From positions 1 to 9,812 of the forward strand of contig QEFD01000010.1 of NCBI GenBank assembly GCA_003086435.1: DNA of 9,812 nt. The letters are read 5' to 3'. Positions 1 through 7,079 of the stretch are shown piece after piece (positions within the stretch are counted from its first letter, which is position 1; the number at the start of each line of letters is the position of its first letter). This DNA is from Acidianus hospitalis (GTDB lineage: Archaea; Thermoproteota; Thermoprotei_A; Sulfolobales; Sulfolobaceae). Both the position numbers and the translations under genes were made by a program. Under the pieces are notes generated by a model, which was given only the letters and a program-made list of their open reading frames with translations, was not told the origin of the DNA and ran no database searches.

Positions 1-2
1 AT

Positions 3-668
3 TTAGCATTTGGAAATAATAGATCATGCAAGAAATGGGGATTCGTAGTTAGAGTGGATCAATGCTTAGGCTGTATGGCATGTATGGCAGCTTGTGCAGT
101 AGAAAATCAGACACCCTTCTGGGAGGAACTATGGAGAACCCATGTAGAAGACCTAGAAGTGGGCGAATTTCCTAACTCTCAAAGAATGTTTGTACCAAGA
201 TTATGTATGCAATGCGAAAACCCTCCATGCTATTACGTATGCCCTACTGGAGCTACACAGATAGTTGACGGCGGTATAGTTGTTGTAGATGAATACAAAT
301 GCATGGGTTGTCTATATTGCGTAGAAGCTTGTCCATTCGGAGCTAGATACTTTTACACTTACGACGATATCCAAAAAGCCAAGGAATACTATGGAGATAA
401 TCTAATACACGTAGTCCCTCACGTAGATAAGTGCACGTTCTGTTACGGTACAGCTCCAGATGGTACTTATACTCCTGCATGCGTAAGGACTTGTGTTGGC
501 GGAGCTAGAGTTTTCGGATGCCTTGATGACCCCAATAGTGAAGTTTCAGTTCTAGTAAATACTGGACAAGCTGTCGTTCTAAATCCTCAACTCAATGTTC
601 AACCTAAGGTATTTTATGTTTTTAATAAGCAATCTGGAAGATATACGCAAGGAGGTGATAACTCATGA
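3..668 (+). CDS. sreB: Sulfur reductase iron-sulfur subunit SreB (5' partial)
   Basis: This is the electron-transfer subunit of a PsrB/DmsB/SreB-type molybdoenzyme. It would carry electrons from the membrane anchor to the catalytic subunit SreA. Sixteen cysteines form four [4Fe-4S] motifs. Numbering from the GTG at 54, they are C4/7/10/14, C51/54/59/63, C83/86/89/93 (followed by P) and C127/130/143/147, the last with the long gap typical of the family. The frame is open to the left window edge with no ATG. The residues before 54 (KKWGFVVRV) resemble the start of the ferredoxin fold that normally precedes the first motif, so GTG 54 is not the true start and the gene begins upstream. The stop overlaps the next gene by four bases (ATGA). 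Family assignment is firm. The sre name rests on the following sreC, sreD and sreE-like genes. Confidence 0.88.
   Translation, partial: LAFGNNRSCKKWGFVVRVDQCLGCMACMAACAVENQTPFWEELWRTHVEDLEVGEFPNSQRMFVPRLCMQCENPPCYYVCPTGATQIVDGGIVVVDEYKCMGCLYCVEACPFGARYFYTYDDIQKAKEYYGDNLIHVVPHVDKCTFCYGTAPDGTYTPACVRTCVGGARVFGCLDDPNSEVSVLVNTGQAVVLNPQLNVQPKVFYVFNKQSGRYTQGGDNS
649..659 (+). promoter_or_regulatory. Strong Shine-Dalgarno site for sreC
   Basis: The run AAGGAGGTGAT lies inside the end of sreB, five bases before the ATG at 665. It is a near-complete complement of the archaeal 16S rRNA 3' end. With the ATGA overlap it points to coupled, efficient translation of the membrane anchor. Confidence 0.8.
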
Positions 669-2059
669 ACATAAAACTATGGATCTGGACTATAGTCTTT
701 ATCTTAATTGGAGGAGGTATAATGTTTTATGGAATGAGCTATAATCCTTTAGGGTGGGCTCAAGGGTTTGTAAGTTTTACTGAGCCTAACGATGAACCTA
801 TACCTTGGGGTTTACTAGTAATAGGCTATATCTTCTTCGGAGTCATAGGTACCGGAGTTAGTACATATAATTCCCTCTACGAATTGTTTAATAAGAATCA
901 TAAAGAGAGAAATCCATTCGATAAGATAAAGCTCAGGAATGAGTGGTTAGCCCTAGCAGTGCTTATACCCGGATGGATAATGGTTTTCGCATCCACATAT
1001 AAACCTGCCGAGGCATTATTCATATACTTGAGCTTTAGAAGCACTTCAAGGATAGCATGGAACGGCGTTCTGTACGCGTTAGTCGGGATAGGGATAATTG
1101 CTGAAATACTTGCATTGATAGGAGAAAAAATTAAGGAAGAAGGAAAAAGAGGAATACTTGATAGGTTCTTAGCATGGTTATCTAGTAAAACAACTTTCGA
1201 AATACCTGGTATGCTAAAACTCGTAGTTGACATTGACGCGTTAATAGTAGGTTATGCAATATTAGCCGAACTTATACTTGATGCAAACTTAGGCTCAGTG
1301 TTCGGGTATTTGTCAACGTGGGTATACGAATTTGGGCCATTTATGTCAATCCTATTAGTAGCTGCATCTTTCTATTCGGGAATAGCAATGATATCGTTCA
1401 TAACACCACTATATTCATGGTTAAGAAGACCGACTACAGTAACTCCCCCAACTGTACAGCCAGTAGCTACTCATATAAACGGTAGTGGAAGCGTTGATCC
1501 AGAAGAAGATAATACAATGTTTAAGGTCTTAGCTAGAGACGGGCTTTTAGCAACAATAGGAATAGGCTTCTTAATATTATGGTGGGTATGGCTTACTGCA
1601 ACAAACCAGGAAACATTACCTTGGGCTGAATTATTAATTAACGGAAGTTGGAGTTTGATTTTCTGGATAGGCTTAGTACTAATAGGCATAATAATTCCTA
1701 TAGCACTATATTCTATAGCGTACAAAAAAGAAAGTAAAGGCTGGCTATTCGCGTCCTCAATATTTGTACTACTGGGCTGGTTTGTATTAATAACTTTGGC
1801 AGATGTAATTCCTCAAGCTATAACCTGGTATTATTCAGTATCTCCTGTATCTCCGCCAGGTTCTACATGGGCTTACGAATTAAGAAGTAACTTTAATGGA
1901 GTAGCTCAATACACCCAATTGCCTTTTGCAGTAAGCTCGTACGACCTAGTATGGTTTGCAGGCTCTGTATTATTCCTACTTGGCGTCTACACATTGGGAG
2001 TGCTACTATTACCTCTAGAAGAGGAAGAAAAGCCAAAGCATGTATGGATATTTAAGTGA
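665..2059 (+). CDS. sreC: Sulfur reductase membrane anchor SreC (NrfD/PsrC-like)
   Basis: This polytopic membrane protein of 464 residues is the likely quinol-oxidising anchor of the sulfur reductase. About ten hydrophobic segments can be seen, near residues 4-24, 47-69, 92-112, 130-152, 182-205, 222-250, 290-313, 322-347, 357-380 and 427-450. The [13 protein letters not shown] segment at about 47-59 resembles the PWG entry into a helix in NrfD/PsrC proteins. The protein is clearly longer than a usual PsrC (about 310-320 residues), with a polar loop near 253-288 splitting the helices into 6+4. The start is fixed by the strong ribosome site and the 4-base overlap with sreB. The 3' end overlaps a possible GTG of sreD. 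From memory, SreC of Acidianus ambivalens was described as an unusual anchor, which fits. Membrane-anchor role is confident; quinone site is inferred. Confidence 0.82.
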   Translation: MNIKLWIWTIVFILIGGGIMFYGMSYNPLGWAQGFVSFTEPNDEPIPWGLLVIGYIFFGVIGTGVSTYNSLYELFNKNHKERNPFDKIKLRNEWLALAVLIPGWIMVFASTYKPAEALFIYLSFRSTSRIAWNGVLYALVGIGIIAEILALIGEKIKEEGKRGILDRFLAWLSSKTTFEIPGMLKLVVDIDALIVGYAILAELILDANLGSVFGYLSTWVYEFGPFMSILLVAASFYSGIAMISFITPLYSWLRRPTTVTPPTVQPVATHINGSGSVDPEEDNTMFKVLARDGLLATIGIGFLILWWVWLTATNQETLPWAELLINGSWSLIFWIGLVLIGIIIPIALYSIAYKKESKGWLFASSIFVLLGWFVLITLADVIPQAITWYYSVSPVSPPGSTWAYELRSNFNGVAQYTQLPFAVSSYDLVWFAGSVLFLLGVYTLGVLLLPLEEEEKPKHVWIFK

Positions 2060-2064
2060 TAAAA

Positions 2065-3489
2065 ATGGAAAATAATTTTTTATCTACACCTTTAATAAAA
2101 ATTAAGGTAGACGTTTTTTATCACTCTTGTCCTCATAACATAACCTCTGGATTCTACTCTTGTGATCCCGAAGAGATAGCCTCCAAACTTAAGGGGATGA
2201 AAGCAGTTGTAATCGTAGGTAAATATGACGAAGAGCACATCAAATTGTATAAAGAGGCTGCACTGAGAGCAGGTATAAATCCCCTGCTGATGAGAGTGGT
2301 TGACGCTACTTGGGGAGAGAATAGCATTGAGGAAAATAGGAAAATCTTGGAAAATGGGTGGGTTGCTGATTTGGCATTAGTAGAGGAGAAAGGGCTGCCG
2401 GTAAGTAGAAGAGAACTAATTAAGGGAGAATTAAAGATCGCTAAGGATAGGATAGATAAGCCCGTTTGGATTTCAGATATGTGTAAATTATATAGGGCTT
2501 GTACGCTGTGTCAGGATTCTTGTCCTTATAACGCCATAAAGGTTGATAAGAAGAATGGCGTCACTATAGATTATAGTACGTGTGTAGCTTGTGGTCTTTG
2601 CGTAGCAAGTTGCCCAATGAGTGCACTTCAGTTTCCGTCGTTTTCGCAGCAAGCAATATTCGAACTCAGTAAGATCAAGGGGGATAAGAGGATTTCTTGT
2701 TATAAGGACACTGGGAACTCCATAAAACTGCCCTGCATTGGAATGCTATCTGCAGTAGATTTAGCAATGCTTAGATCCTCGGGCAAGGTTGAGCTTTATT
2801 GTCCGGGATGTGAACTTTCTAAGAACTTGGACGAGCTTAAGAGTACGGTTGAGGATTTAAACAACTCCGTGGGAGGATTTTCTTTAACTATGCCAGGATA
2901 TAATATACAATTTAAAGAAGTGAAAAACGATATAAAAATTGAGCCGTTTTCATTACTTGCAAATAAGGCAGAAGGTAGGCAAAATATTATTAAGAATAAT
3001 AATCTGCCAGATATTTCCTATGAGGTTCAAGTTAACGAGAAAATTTGTACTATGTGCGAGAGTTGTGCAAAATGGTGCCCGACAAACGCGCTAACAATAG
3101 ATTATTCTAATAATTCAGAAGAGCTATTATTTAATCCTGATAAATGTATAGGTTGTAAAATTTGTATTAACGTTTGTCCTGAAGGAGATAACGGTTGCTC
3201 TTCTGGGAGTAAAGCAATAAAAATCTTTACTGCAAAGGAAGTTAAGCACGAGATTAAGACTTTGATGAAAGATGAGATAGTAAGGTGCAGAGTTTGCGGT
3301 GCAATTGTAGGATCTAGAAAGAGTCTTAATTTAGTTAAGAAGGTCATGAAAGAGAGAGGATTAGAATGCGAAGATGAATGGCTCGAAAGATGTCCAACTC
3401 ATAGGGCAGAGTATTCATACAAAAAATTCTTTGGCAAGGAAGTAAGATTTAGGCCTAGGAGGGGTCCAAATGATTTGGGAAGAGTTTAA
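2065..3489 (+). CDS. sreD: Sulfur reductase operon polyferredoxin-like protein SreD
   Basis: This is a cytoplasmic-type iron-sulfur protein of 474 residues with no signal peptide or membrane segment. Residues 1-135 form an unassigned N-terminal domain with two cysteines (C22, C33). A first two-cluster ferredoxin follows: C140/146/149/153-P, with its first Cys displaced, then C173/176/179/183-P. Residues 210-250 carry C212, LPC224, C246 and C249, a pattern like the MvhD-like/'LPC(I/L)G' segment of some redox polyferredoxins. A second two-cluster ferredoxin has C328/331/334/338-P and C361/364/367/371-P. The tail has C408/C411, C435 and C443PTH, which could bind Zn or iron-sulfur. ATG 2065 has a GTGAT ribosome site nine bases upstream; a GTG at 2056 overlapping the sreC stop is the alternative. 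Its function is not established. Electron delivery to, or assembly of, the reductase is inferred from the operon. Confidence 0.8.
   Translation: MENNFLSTPLIKIKVDVFYHSCPHNITSGFYSCDPEEIASKLKGMKAVVIVGKYDEEHIKLYKEAALRAGINPLLMRVVDATWGENSIEENRKILENGWVADLALVEEKGLPVSRRELIKGELKIAKDRIDKPVWISDMCKLYRACTLCQDSCPYNAIKVDKKNGVTIDYSTCVACGLCVASCPMSALQFPSFSQQAIFELSKIKGDKRISCYKDTGNSIKLPCIGMLSAVDLAMLRSSGKVELYCPGCELSKNLDELKSTVEDLNNSVGGFSLTMPGYNIQFKEVKNDIKIEPFSLLANKAEGRQNIIKNNNLPDISYEVQVNEKICTMCESCAKWCPTNALTIDYSNNSEELLFNPDKCIGCKICINVCPEGDNGCSSGSKAIKIFTAKEVKHEIKTLMKDEIVRCRVCGAIVGSRKSLNLVKKVMKERGLECEDEWLERCPTHRAEYSYKKFFGKEVRFRPRRGPNDLGRV
3457..3464 (+). promoter_or_regulatory. Shine-Dalgarno site for sreE
   Basis: AGGAGGGG sits inside the end of sreD, five bases before the ATG at 3470. 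It selects this start, which overlaps sreD by 20 bases. Confidence 0.7.
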
Positions 3490-4006
3490 ACTATTTTCCT
3501 ATCTTTTTATGGGAGTTAGATACAACGAAAAAGTAAAGGAACTATTGGATAAGGTAAAAGATAGAAGATATTATGAAGATGTAAAGAAAATTACTGAAAT
3601 GATAGACTCTGGAAATAAAGATCGGCTTGCTACAGAATTCACTAGATGCTTTATCAATGATTATAAACACTTAAAATGTCCTCCATATGAGTCTTGGTAT
3701 AGAGAAAGAACAATATATGGTAAGGTTGTGGCTGAATTGTACGACATTTACTCAAAATACGGTATTCAGCCCATGAAAGAATTACCAGATCATATATCCA
3801 CTGAAATGGAATTCCTAGCTTACGTATTCTATCTAGGTAAGGAAGATGAAGGTAAAAAATTTCTAGTAGAGCATATATTTAAATGGGTACCGCAATTCGT
3901 TAATGATATAGAAAAATATCATTACGGAGAATATACAAAACTTTTAGGAAACTCATTAAAATTATTCCTTGAAGAACTGTCAAATGATTTGGAATCAAAC
4001 AAATAA
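3470..4006 (+). CDS. sreE: TorD/DmsD-family maturation chaperone SreE
   Basis: This cytoplasmic helical protein of 178 residues would bind the Tat signal or core of the molybdoenzyme SreA and hold it until cofactor insertion is complete. It has the family marks: PPYESWYRER at 71-80, the signature LPDHISTEMEFLAYV at 105-119 (compare the xxDHxxxELEFM core of TorD/DmsD) and EHIFKWVPQF at 134-143. Length is normal for the family (about 170-220). It overlaps sreD by 20 bases in another frame and has its own AGGAGG site. It is last in the sre operon and is followed by a T-rich terminator. Family call is strong; dedication to SreA follows from the operon. Confidence 0.85.
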   Translation: MIWEEFKLFSYLFMGVRYNEKVKELLDKVKDRRYYEDVKKITEMIDSGNKDRLATEFTRCFINDYKHLKCPPYESWYRERTIYGKVVAELYDIYSKYGIQPMKELPDHISTEMEFLAYVFYLGKEDEGKKFLVEHIFKWVPQFVNDIEKYHYGEYTKLLGNSLKLFLEELSNDLESNK

Positions 4007-4024
4007 TTATTTTTATTAATTATT
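4002..4024 (+). terminator. sre operon terminator
   Basis: AATAATTA (4002-4009) and TAATTATT (4017-4024) form a perfect 8-bp inverted repeat around TTTTTAT. The T-run follows the sreE stop at once, as in archaeal oligo-T terminators. The hairpin itself is AT-only and may not matter. Confidence 0.5.
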
Positions 4025-4065
4025 GGATAAACATTATATTATTACTACTCAAGTATAATAAGATT

Positions 4066-4080
4066 ATAAATAAAAATTTT
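4066..4080 (-). terminator. T-rich terminator of the moeA-like gene
   Basis: Read on the - strand, the bases right after the stop are AAAATTTTTATTTAT. The T-run fits an archaeal terminator and, with 4002-4024, separates two convergent units. Confidence 0.45.
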
Positions 4081-4081
4081 C

Positions 4082-5080
4082 CTAAGAATTAATGCTCTGC
4101 AACTTCATCTTAGGCTGAAAATTAGGTAATAGTCCTCCGTGCCCCATCATAGCAATATCCTCTTTTTTAGGTATTATCCCCGCCATAAGCCTGGTAAACA
4201 TCACGTCTATAGCGTTATAATCTCTATAATATATTCCGCCTGCAGAAATGCCGAAAATAGGTATTGAGTCCCACATCGCAACTATGGACATCGTTGTAGG
4301 TTTAATTGGCAAACCGTAGGATATAATTTTTCCTAGCTTACCTATAGCTATTGGAGTCTTATCAGTAGCATCAACTGAGGTACCTCCGGTCACTATTACT
4401 GCCTCTGCCCCGTTATTTACAGCACTTTTTATTGCCTTCACTATCTTGTTTTCATCGTCTGGGACTATTTCCTTATATACTATATTCCACCCGTACTTAT
4501 CTGCCTTTGCTTTAATTACGGGATAATATTGATCTTCCTTTCTACCTTCATAAATTTCCGTTCCAGTTATGACTACTCCTATCTTATTTTTCTTAAACGG
4601 CGTAACGTCTATTATTTTTCCTACTTTTAGCTTATCTACTTCTTCCTTCTTCATTTTGAAAGGAATTACCTCAACTACCCCAATTAAATCTCCTTCTATC
4701 ACTGGAGTATAGTTGTACTTAGTAATTAGAAGTACGTTTTGGTTAAGGTTAAAAGAGACCAGCTTCTCCACATCTATAGTTATTACTCCTTTAACCTTCG
4801 AGAAAAGCATTGTTGAACCTTGTTTTCCTGGCACTACATTGACATTTTCACCGCATATACTCCCAGCTATCTGAGGAGTTATATCCCATTCATATACTAA
4901 GTCGTCGCTTCCATCATCGATCCATACATAATACACTCCAGAATTTTTTAGTAATTCTACATCTTCTTTAGTTATTACGTGGCCTCTGGGCAGTAACGTA
5001 GTTGCACCTTCCTTTCCTACATACGTTGTATCGTATCCTAAGACCTTTCCAATTGCTTCTTCAGATTTGACTTGTCTCAT
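4082..5080 (-). CDS. MoeA-like molybdopterin-binding protein
   Basis: This 332-residue cytoplasmic protein belongs to the MoaB/MogA/MoeA fold group and probably acts in molybdopterin cofactor handling. Residues 1-160 resemble a MoeA-type N-terminal region (EEAIGKVLGYD at 8-17). Residues 166-300 form the MoCF-binding domain with TGTEIYEG at 172-179 and TGGTSVDATDKTP at 231-243, the pterin-binding loop. The end carries KEDIAMMGHGGLL (306-318), which I recall from the stand-alone MoeA_like subfamily; a MoeA C-terminal domain IV is absent, so metal insertion by a classic MoeA mechanism is not assured. A TATA box 22-29 bp upstream of ATG 5080 suggests a leaderless mRNA. It is convergent with the sre operon, whose SreA needs this cofactor. 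Family confident; exact step uncertain. Confidence 0.82.
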   Translation of the reverse strand: MRQVKSEEAIGKVLGYDTTYVGKEGATTLLPRGHVITKEDVELLKNSGVYYVWIDDGSDDLVYEWDITPQIAGSICGENVNVVPGKQGSTMLFSKVKGVITIDVEKLVSFNLNQNVLLITKYNYTPVIEGDLIGVVEVIPFKMKKEEVDKLKVGKIIDVTPFKKNKIGVVITGTEIYEGRKEDQYYPVIKAKADKYGWNIVYKEIVPDDENKIVKAIKSAVNNGAEAVIVTGGTSVDATDKTPIAIGKLGKIISYGLPIKPTTMSIVAMWDSIPIFGISAGGIYYRDYNAIDVMFTRLMAGIIPKKEDIAMMGHGGLLPNFQPKMKLQSINS

Positions 5081-5100
5081 AGAATTATTTATGATAGCAC

Positions 5101-5110
5101 ATATTTAAGC
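5101..5110 (-). promoter_or_regulatory. TATA-box promoter of the moeA-like gene
   Basis: On the - strand CTTAAATA (5102-5109) is centred about 26 bp before ATG 5080, preceded by an A-rich stretch that could act as BRE. This spacing predicts transcription starting at or next to the start codon. Confidence 0.55.
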
Positions 5111-5235
5111 GTTTTATCAAAGTTACAACGACTTTGCAAAGACTATTTTAAGTCGTGATCATTATATATAAAAAATAAGAAGGAAGAATTTAAATTAACT
5201 TAAAAATTGAATAATCTTTCATGATATACGCTAGC

Positions 5236-5245
5236 GTTTTAAATA
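5236..5245 (+). promoter_or_regulatory. TATA-box promoter of the DUF364 gene
   Basis: TTTTAAATAA is centred about 26 bp before ATG 5267, with no ribosome site between them, so a leaderless transcript is predicted. The 186-bp spacer serves this gene and the divergent moeA-like gene. Confidence 0.55.
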
Positions 5246-5266
5246 ATAACAAACTAATAGAAATCC

Positions 5267-5893
5267 ATGATTTTGCAAAAATTAGCTGAAAGGATTATTC
5301 CTTACATCGACGATTTTGAAATTATAGATTATTGTTCTTGTTTAAGAGCTTCTTATGTTATTGTAAAAGATAAGAAAGAAAACAAGTTTATTGGTGTTTC
5401 TCATATACCTTATGAAAATCTTCACAATCAAGGAGTTATTATAAAACCAGAAATTAATAAGTTACAGAAATTAGTTAGCGATATTAACATAATAAATAGG
5501 AGTTTCGGGCTGGCTTTAATTAATGCCATTTCGCAGAAATATATTGAACCTAAAAAGGAATATCCGGAAATTAAGGAACCTATTTGCATAATAGGAAATA
5601 TGCAACCGTTAGTTAAGGAATTTTATGGGAAGAAATTTTACGTATTTGAGAAATCCACGGAATTGAGAGGAAATGCTATGTCCGAATCTGAGGAAGAGCT
5701 TCTAGTTCCTGAATGCAAAACATTGTTTATCACTGGTGTTACTCTGTTAAATTTCACAATTGAAAGAATAGTCGAAATTTCAAATGGAACAAACATACTT
5801 ATAGGGCCTTCAGCAGGTTTTATCCCAGAGTTAGTAAAGGATTTAGGAATAAATTATGTACAATCCATGAAATTTCATGATGTTGAAAAATAA
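5267..5893 (+). CDS. DUF364 family protein, putative heavy-metal chelation
   Basis: This 208-residue soluble protein matches the DUF4213/DUF364 layout. An N-terminal half (1-100) has the conserved GLALINAIS at 81-89. A Rossmann-like C-terminal half has ICIIGNMQPL at 106-115, YVFEKS at 125-130, FITGVTLLNFTIE at 154-166 and IGPSAGFIPEL at 179-189, all typical of the family. The family name 'heavy-metal chelation' rests on structural resemblance and genome context, not on a proven reaction. The C-terminus stops soon after DLGINYVQSMKF, slightly shorter than many members. It is divergent from a molybdopterin-binding gene, which suggests a role in metal or cofactor supply (inference). An 18-bp piece of its 3' coding region recurs at 5941-5958. 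Confidence 0.8.
   Translation: MILQKLAERIIPYIDDFEIIDYCSCLRASYVIVKDKKENKFIGVSHIPYENLHNQGVIIKPEINKLQKLVSDINIINRSFGLALINAISQKYIEPKKEYPEIKEPICIIGNMQPLVKEFYGKKFYVFEKSTELRGNAMSESEEELLVPECKTLFITGVTLLNFTIERIVEISNGTNILIGPSAGFIPELVKDLGINYVQSMKFHDVEK
5840..5857 (+). repeat. 18-bp direct repeat, copy 1 (inside DUF364 gene)
   Basis: GATTTAGGAATAAATTAT encodes DLGINY near the C-terminus of the DUF364 protein and is repeated exactly 101 bp downstream at 5941-5958. Confidence 0.9.
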
Positions 5894-5915
5894 AGGAATT
5901 CCTTAGATTAGGTAA

Positions 5916-5937
5916 CTTTATTTCTCTAAAAATAAAT
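5916..5937. terminator. Possible two-way T-rich terminator
   Basis: The + strand reads CTTTATTTCTCT (5916-5927) after the DUF364 gene, and the - strand reads ATTTATTTTTAG (5926-5937) after the convergent membrane-protein gene. A 12-bp palindrome AAGGAATTCCTT (5893-5904) begins at the last base of the DUF364 stop codon. No loop is present, so hairpin formation is doubtful. Confidence 0.3.
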
Positions 5938-5940
5938 GAT

Positions 5941-5958
5941 GATTTAGGAATAAATTAT
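5941..5958 (+). repeat. 18-bp direct repeat, copy 2 (intergenic)
   Basis: This is an exact second copy of GATTTAGGAATAAATTAT, six bases beyond the 3' end of the convergent - strand gene. The flanks show little further similarity to copy 1. Confidence 0.9.
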
Positions 5959-5963
5959 TCTAT

Positions 5964-6482
5964 TCAAGTTAAATAGAGATTTATAGCAAACCATATCCAT
6001 GCTACAAACGAAAGTATTACTCCGCCAAGAGCCGCAACTATGGAAAACAAGAGTATAGCGGATATTCCCATTAAATAAATAGAATAAGAAACTCCCTTAA
6101 TCCTAGTGAAAACCGTTAAAGGAGTAACACTCCTTATTAAATACACTGCACTAATTATGTAAAAAATTCCAGAAAGAACATAAGTATAAACTATTATTGC
6201 AAGGCTAAACACTGAAGATGGAGGCAAAATCACAAAGAATTCTTTCAATCCAAAAGCAGTATACATACCCACGGAAAAGCTTACGAATGATAGAAAAAGC
6301 ATCGACATTGCTAAATAAAGGAATTTTCCTAACTCTTTCTCCCTTTTATATTCCACGTAAAGCGATCTTATATACGACGTTACAAGGTATATTCCTATAG
6401 CAGAAGTTATGATACCGAAGACGTTTAAGAAGAACGATATTGAAATCAGAATTGCACCTATAACCGAGTAAACTTTTTCCAT
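5964..6482 (-). CDS. Small polytopic membrane protein, DUF996-like
   Basis: This 172-residue integral membrane protein has four to five hydrophobic segments, at about 5-35 (possibly two short helices), 54-75, 83-113 and 130-171. The opening pattern IGAILISISFFLNVFGIITSAIGIYLV resembles the DUF996 group of archaeal membrane proteins, but I hold this only loosely. A short charged loop follows (SLYVEYKREKELGK, 40-53). There are no histidine clusters, cysteine motifs or enzymatic residues to suggest a function. A TATA box 25-30 bp upstream of ATG 6482 indicates a leaderless mRNA. A perfect palindrome at 6540-6560 lies just upstream of that box, so this gene may be specifically regulated. Confidence 0.65.
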   Translation of the reverse strand: MEKVYSVIGAILISISFFLNVFGIITSAIGIYLVTSYIRSLYVEYKREKELGKFLYLAMSMLFLSFVSFSVGMYTAFGLKEFFVILPPSSVFSLAIIVYTYVLSGIFYIISAVYLIRSVTPLTVFTRIKGVSYSIYLMGISAILLFSIVAALGGVILSFVAWIWFAINLYLT

Positions 6483-6505
6483 GGTTAGTATATTCTCACT
6501 CTTTC

Positions 6506-6513
6506 GTTTAAAT
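6506..6513 (-). promoter_or_regulatory. TATA-box promoter of the membrane-protein gene
   Basis: On the - strand ATTTAAAC is centred about 27 bp before ATG 6482. This predicts a start of transcription close to the start codon. Confidence 0.5.
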
Positions 6514-6539
6514 GTTTCATGGACTATTTATTCTAAATC

Positions 6540-6560
6540 CTTATTAACAATGTTAATAAG
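6540..6560. promoter_or_regulatory. Perfect 21-bp palindrome, candidate operator
   Basis: Arms CTTATTAACA (6540-6549) and TGTTAATAAG (6551-6560) are exact reverse complements around a single A. The site lies in a divergent promoter region, about 27 bp upstream of the - strand TATA box and about 120 bp upstream of the + strand one. A one-base centre cannot make a normal RNA hairpin, so a dimeric DNA-binding protein is the simpler reading. Confidence 0.6.
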
Positions 6561-6676
6561 TTTTCTAATTCAATAAAAATGTTTCTATAATTATACACAT
6601 ATCGCTCTTTTTATATTCTTTAAAAAGACAATTAAAAAGAAATCGATTGTTTCTAAACGATTGATTGAACCAAAAG

Positions 6677-6687
6677 AATTTTATACA
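6677..6687 (+). promoter_or_regulatory. TATA-box promoter of the CBS-domain gene
   Basis: AATTTTATACA is centred about 26 bp before ATG 6708. No ribosome site separates box and start, so a leaderless transcript is expected. Confidence 0.5.
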
Positions 6688-6707
6688 TAAGATGCGTTAT
6701 TGGTATT

Positions 6708-7079
6708 ATGGCATTAAAAGTGAAATTAAAACATAAAAATGTTTTAACATTGAACGGAGAGGAAGTAGTTAAAAACGTTAAACCCCTTATCCCGAAGTAC
6801 CAAGTAATTGTCGTGACGGAGGGAAATAAAATTATAGGATATTTAACCGGTGACGAGATAGAAAAAGCTAATGGTGAGGAAAAGTTAAAAGACATAATTA
6901 AAAAAGGAAAAAGCATCTTAACTATAACCGGAAAAGAAGATCCTTTGGAAATCTTGAACCTAATGGTAAGAAGTCACATAGATTATTTAATAATTGTAGA
7001 TGAAAAAGGAAGGGTTAAAGGAGCTTTAAGTATAGATGACGCTTTAGAAAACGTAAAAAGAATGATAAAACGTAATTAA
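6708..7079 (+). CDS. Two-CBS-domain protein
   Basis: This 123-residue soluble protein consists of one CBS pair and nothing else. Repeat 1 spans about 8-55 (VIVVTEGNKIIGYLTGDEI at 33-51) and repeat 2 about 70-118 (DYLIIVDEKGRVKGALSIDDAL at 92-113). Each shows the strand-turn-G core of CBS motifs. Such pairs usually bind adenine nucleotides or S-adenosylmethionine and regulate a partner, but the ligand cannot be read from the sequence. The first repeat is short and diverged at its start. Its stop shares TTAA with the stop of the convergent transporter-like gene. The target is unknown; the neighbouring membrane proteins are candidates only by position. Confidence 0.8.
   Translation: MALKVKLKHKNVLTLNGEEVVKNVKPLIPKYQVIVVTEGNKIIGYLTGDEIEKANGEEKLKDIIKKGKSILTITGKEDPLEILNLMVRSHIDYLIIVDEKGRVKGALSIDDALENVKRMIKRN

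Noticed and set aside
54..56. GTG at 54 as the sreB start
   Set aside because: The upstream frame is open to the window edge and encodes residues expected before the first cluster motif, so the gene is truncated by the window.
898..1233. Open frame on the - strand inside sreC
   Set aside because: It is antisense to conserved membrane-protein sequence, with no promoter or ribosome site and no recognisable family. The same holds for antisense frames at 1471-1725, 3102-3347 and 6653-6916.
5893..5976. Small reading frame after the DUF364 gene that includes repeat copy 2
   Set aside because: It has no ATG, ribosome site or family match, and it is about 27 codons long; the repeat itself is reported instead.
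6607..6627. Inverted repeat CTTTTTA/TAAAAAG in the spacer before the CBS gene
   Set aside because: Seven-base arms made almost only of A and T are expected by chance here, and the position does not match a gene end.
6644..6668. CGATTG direct repeats upstream of the CBS promoter
   Set aside because: Six-base matches are too short to separate from chance without comparison genomes.
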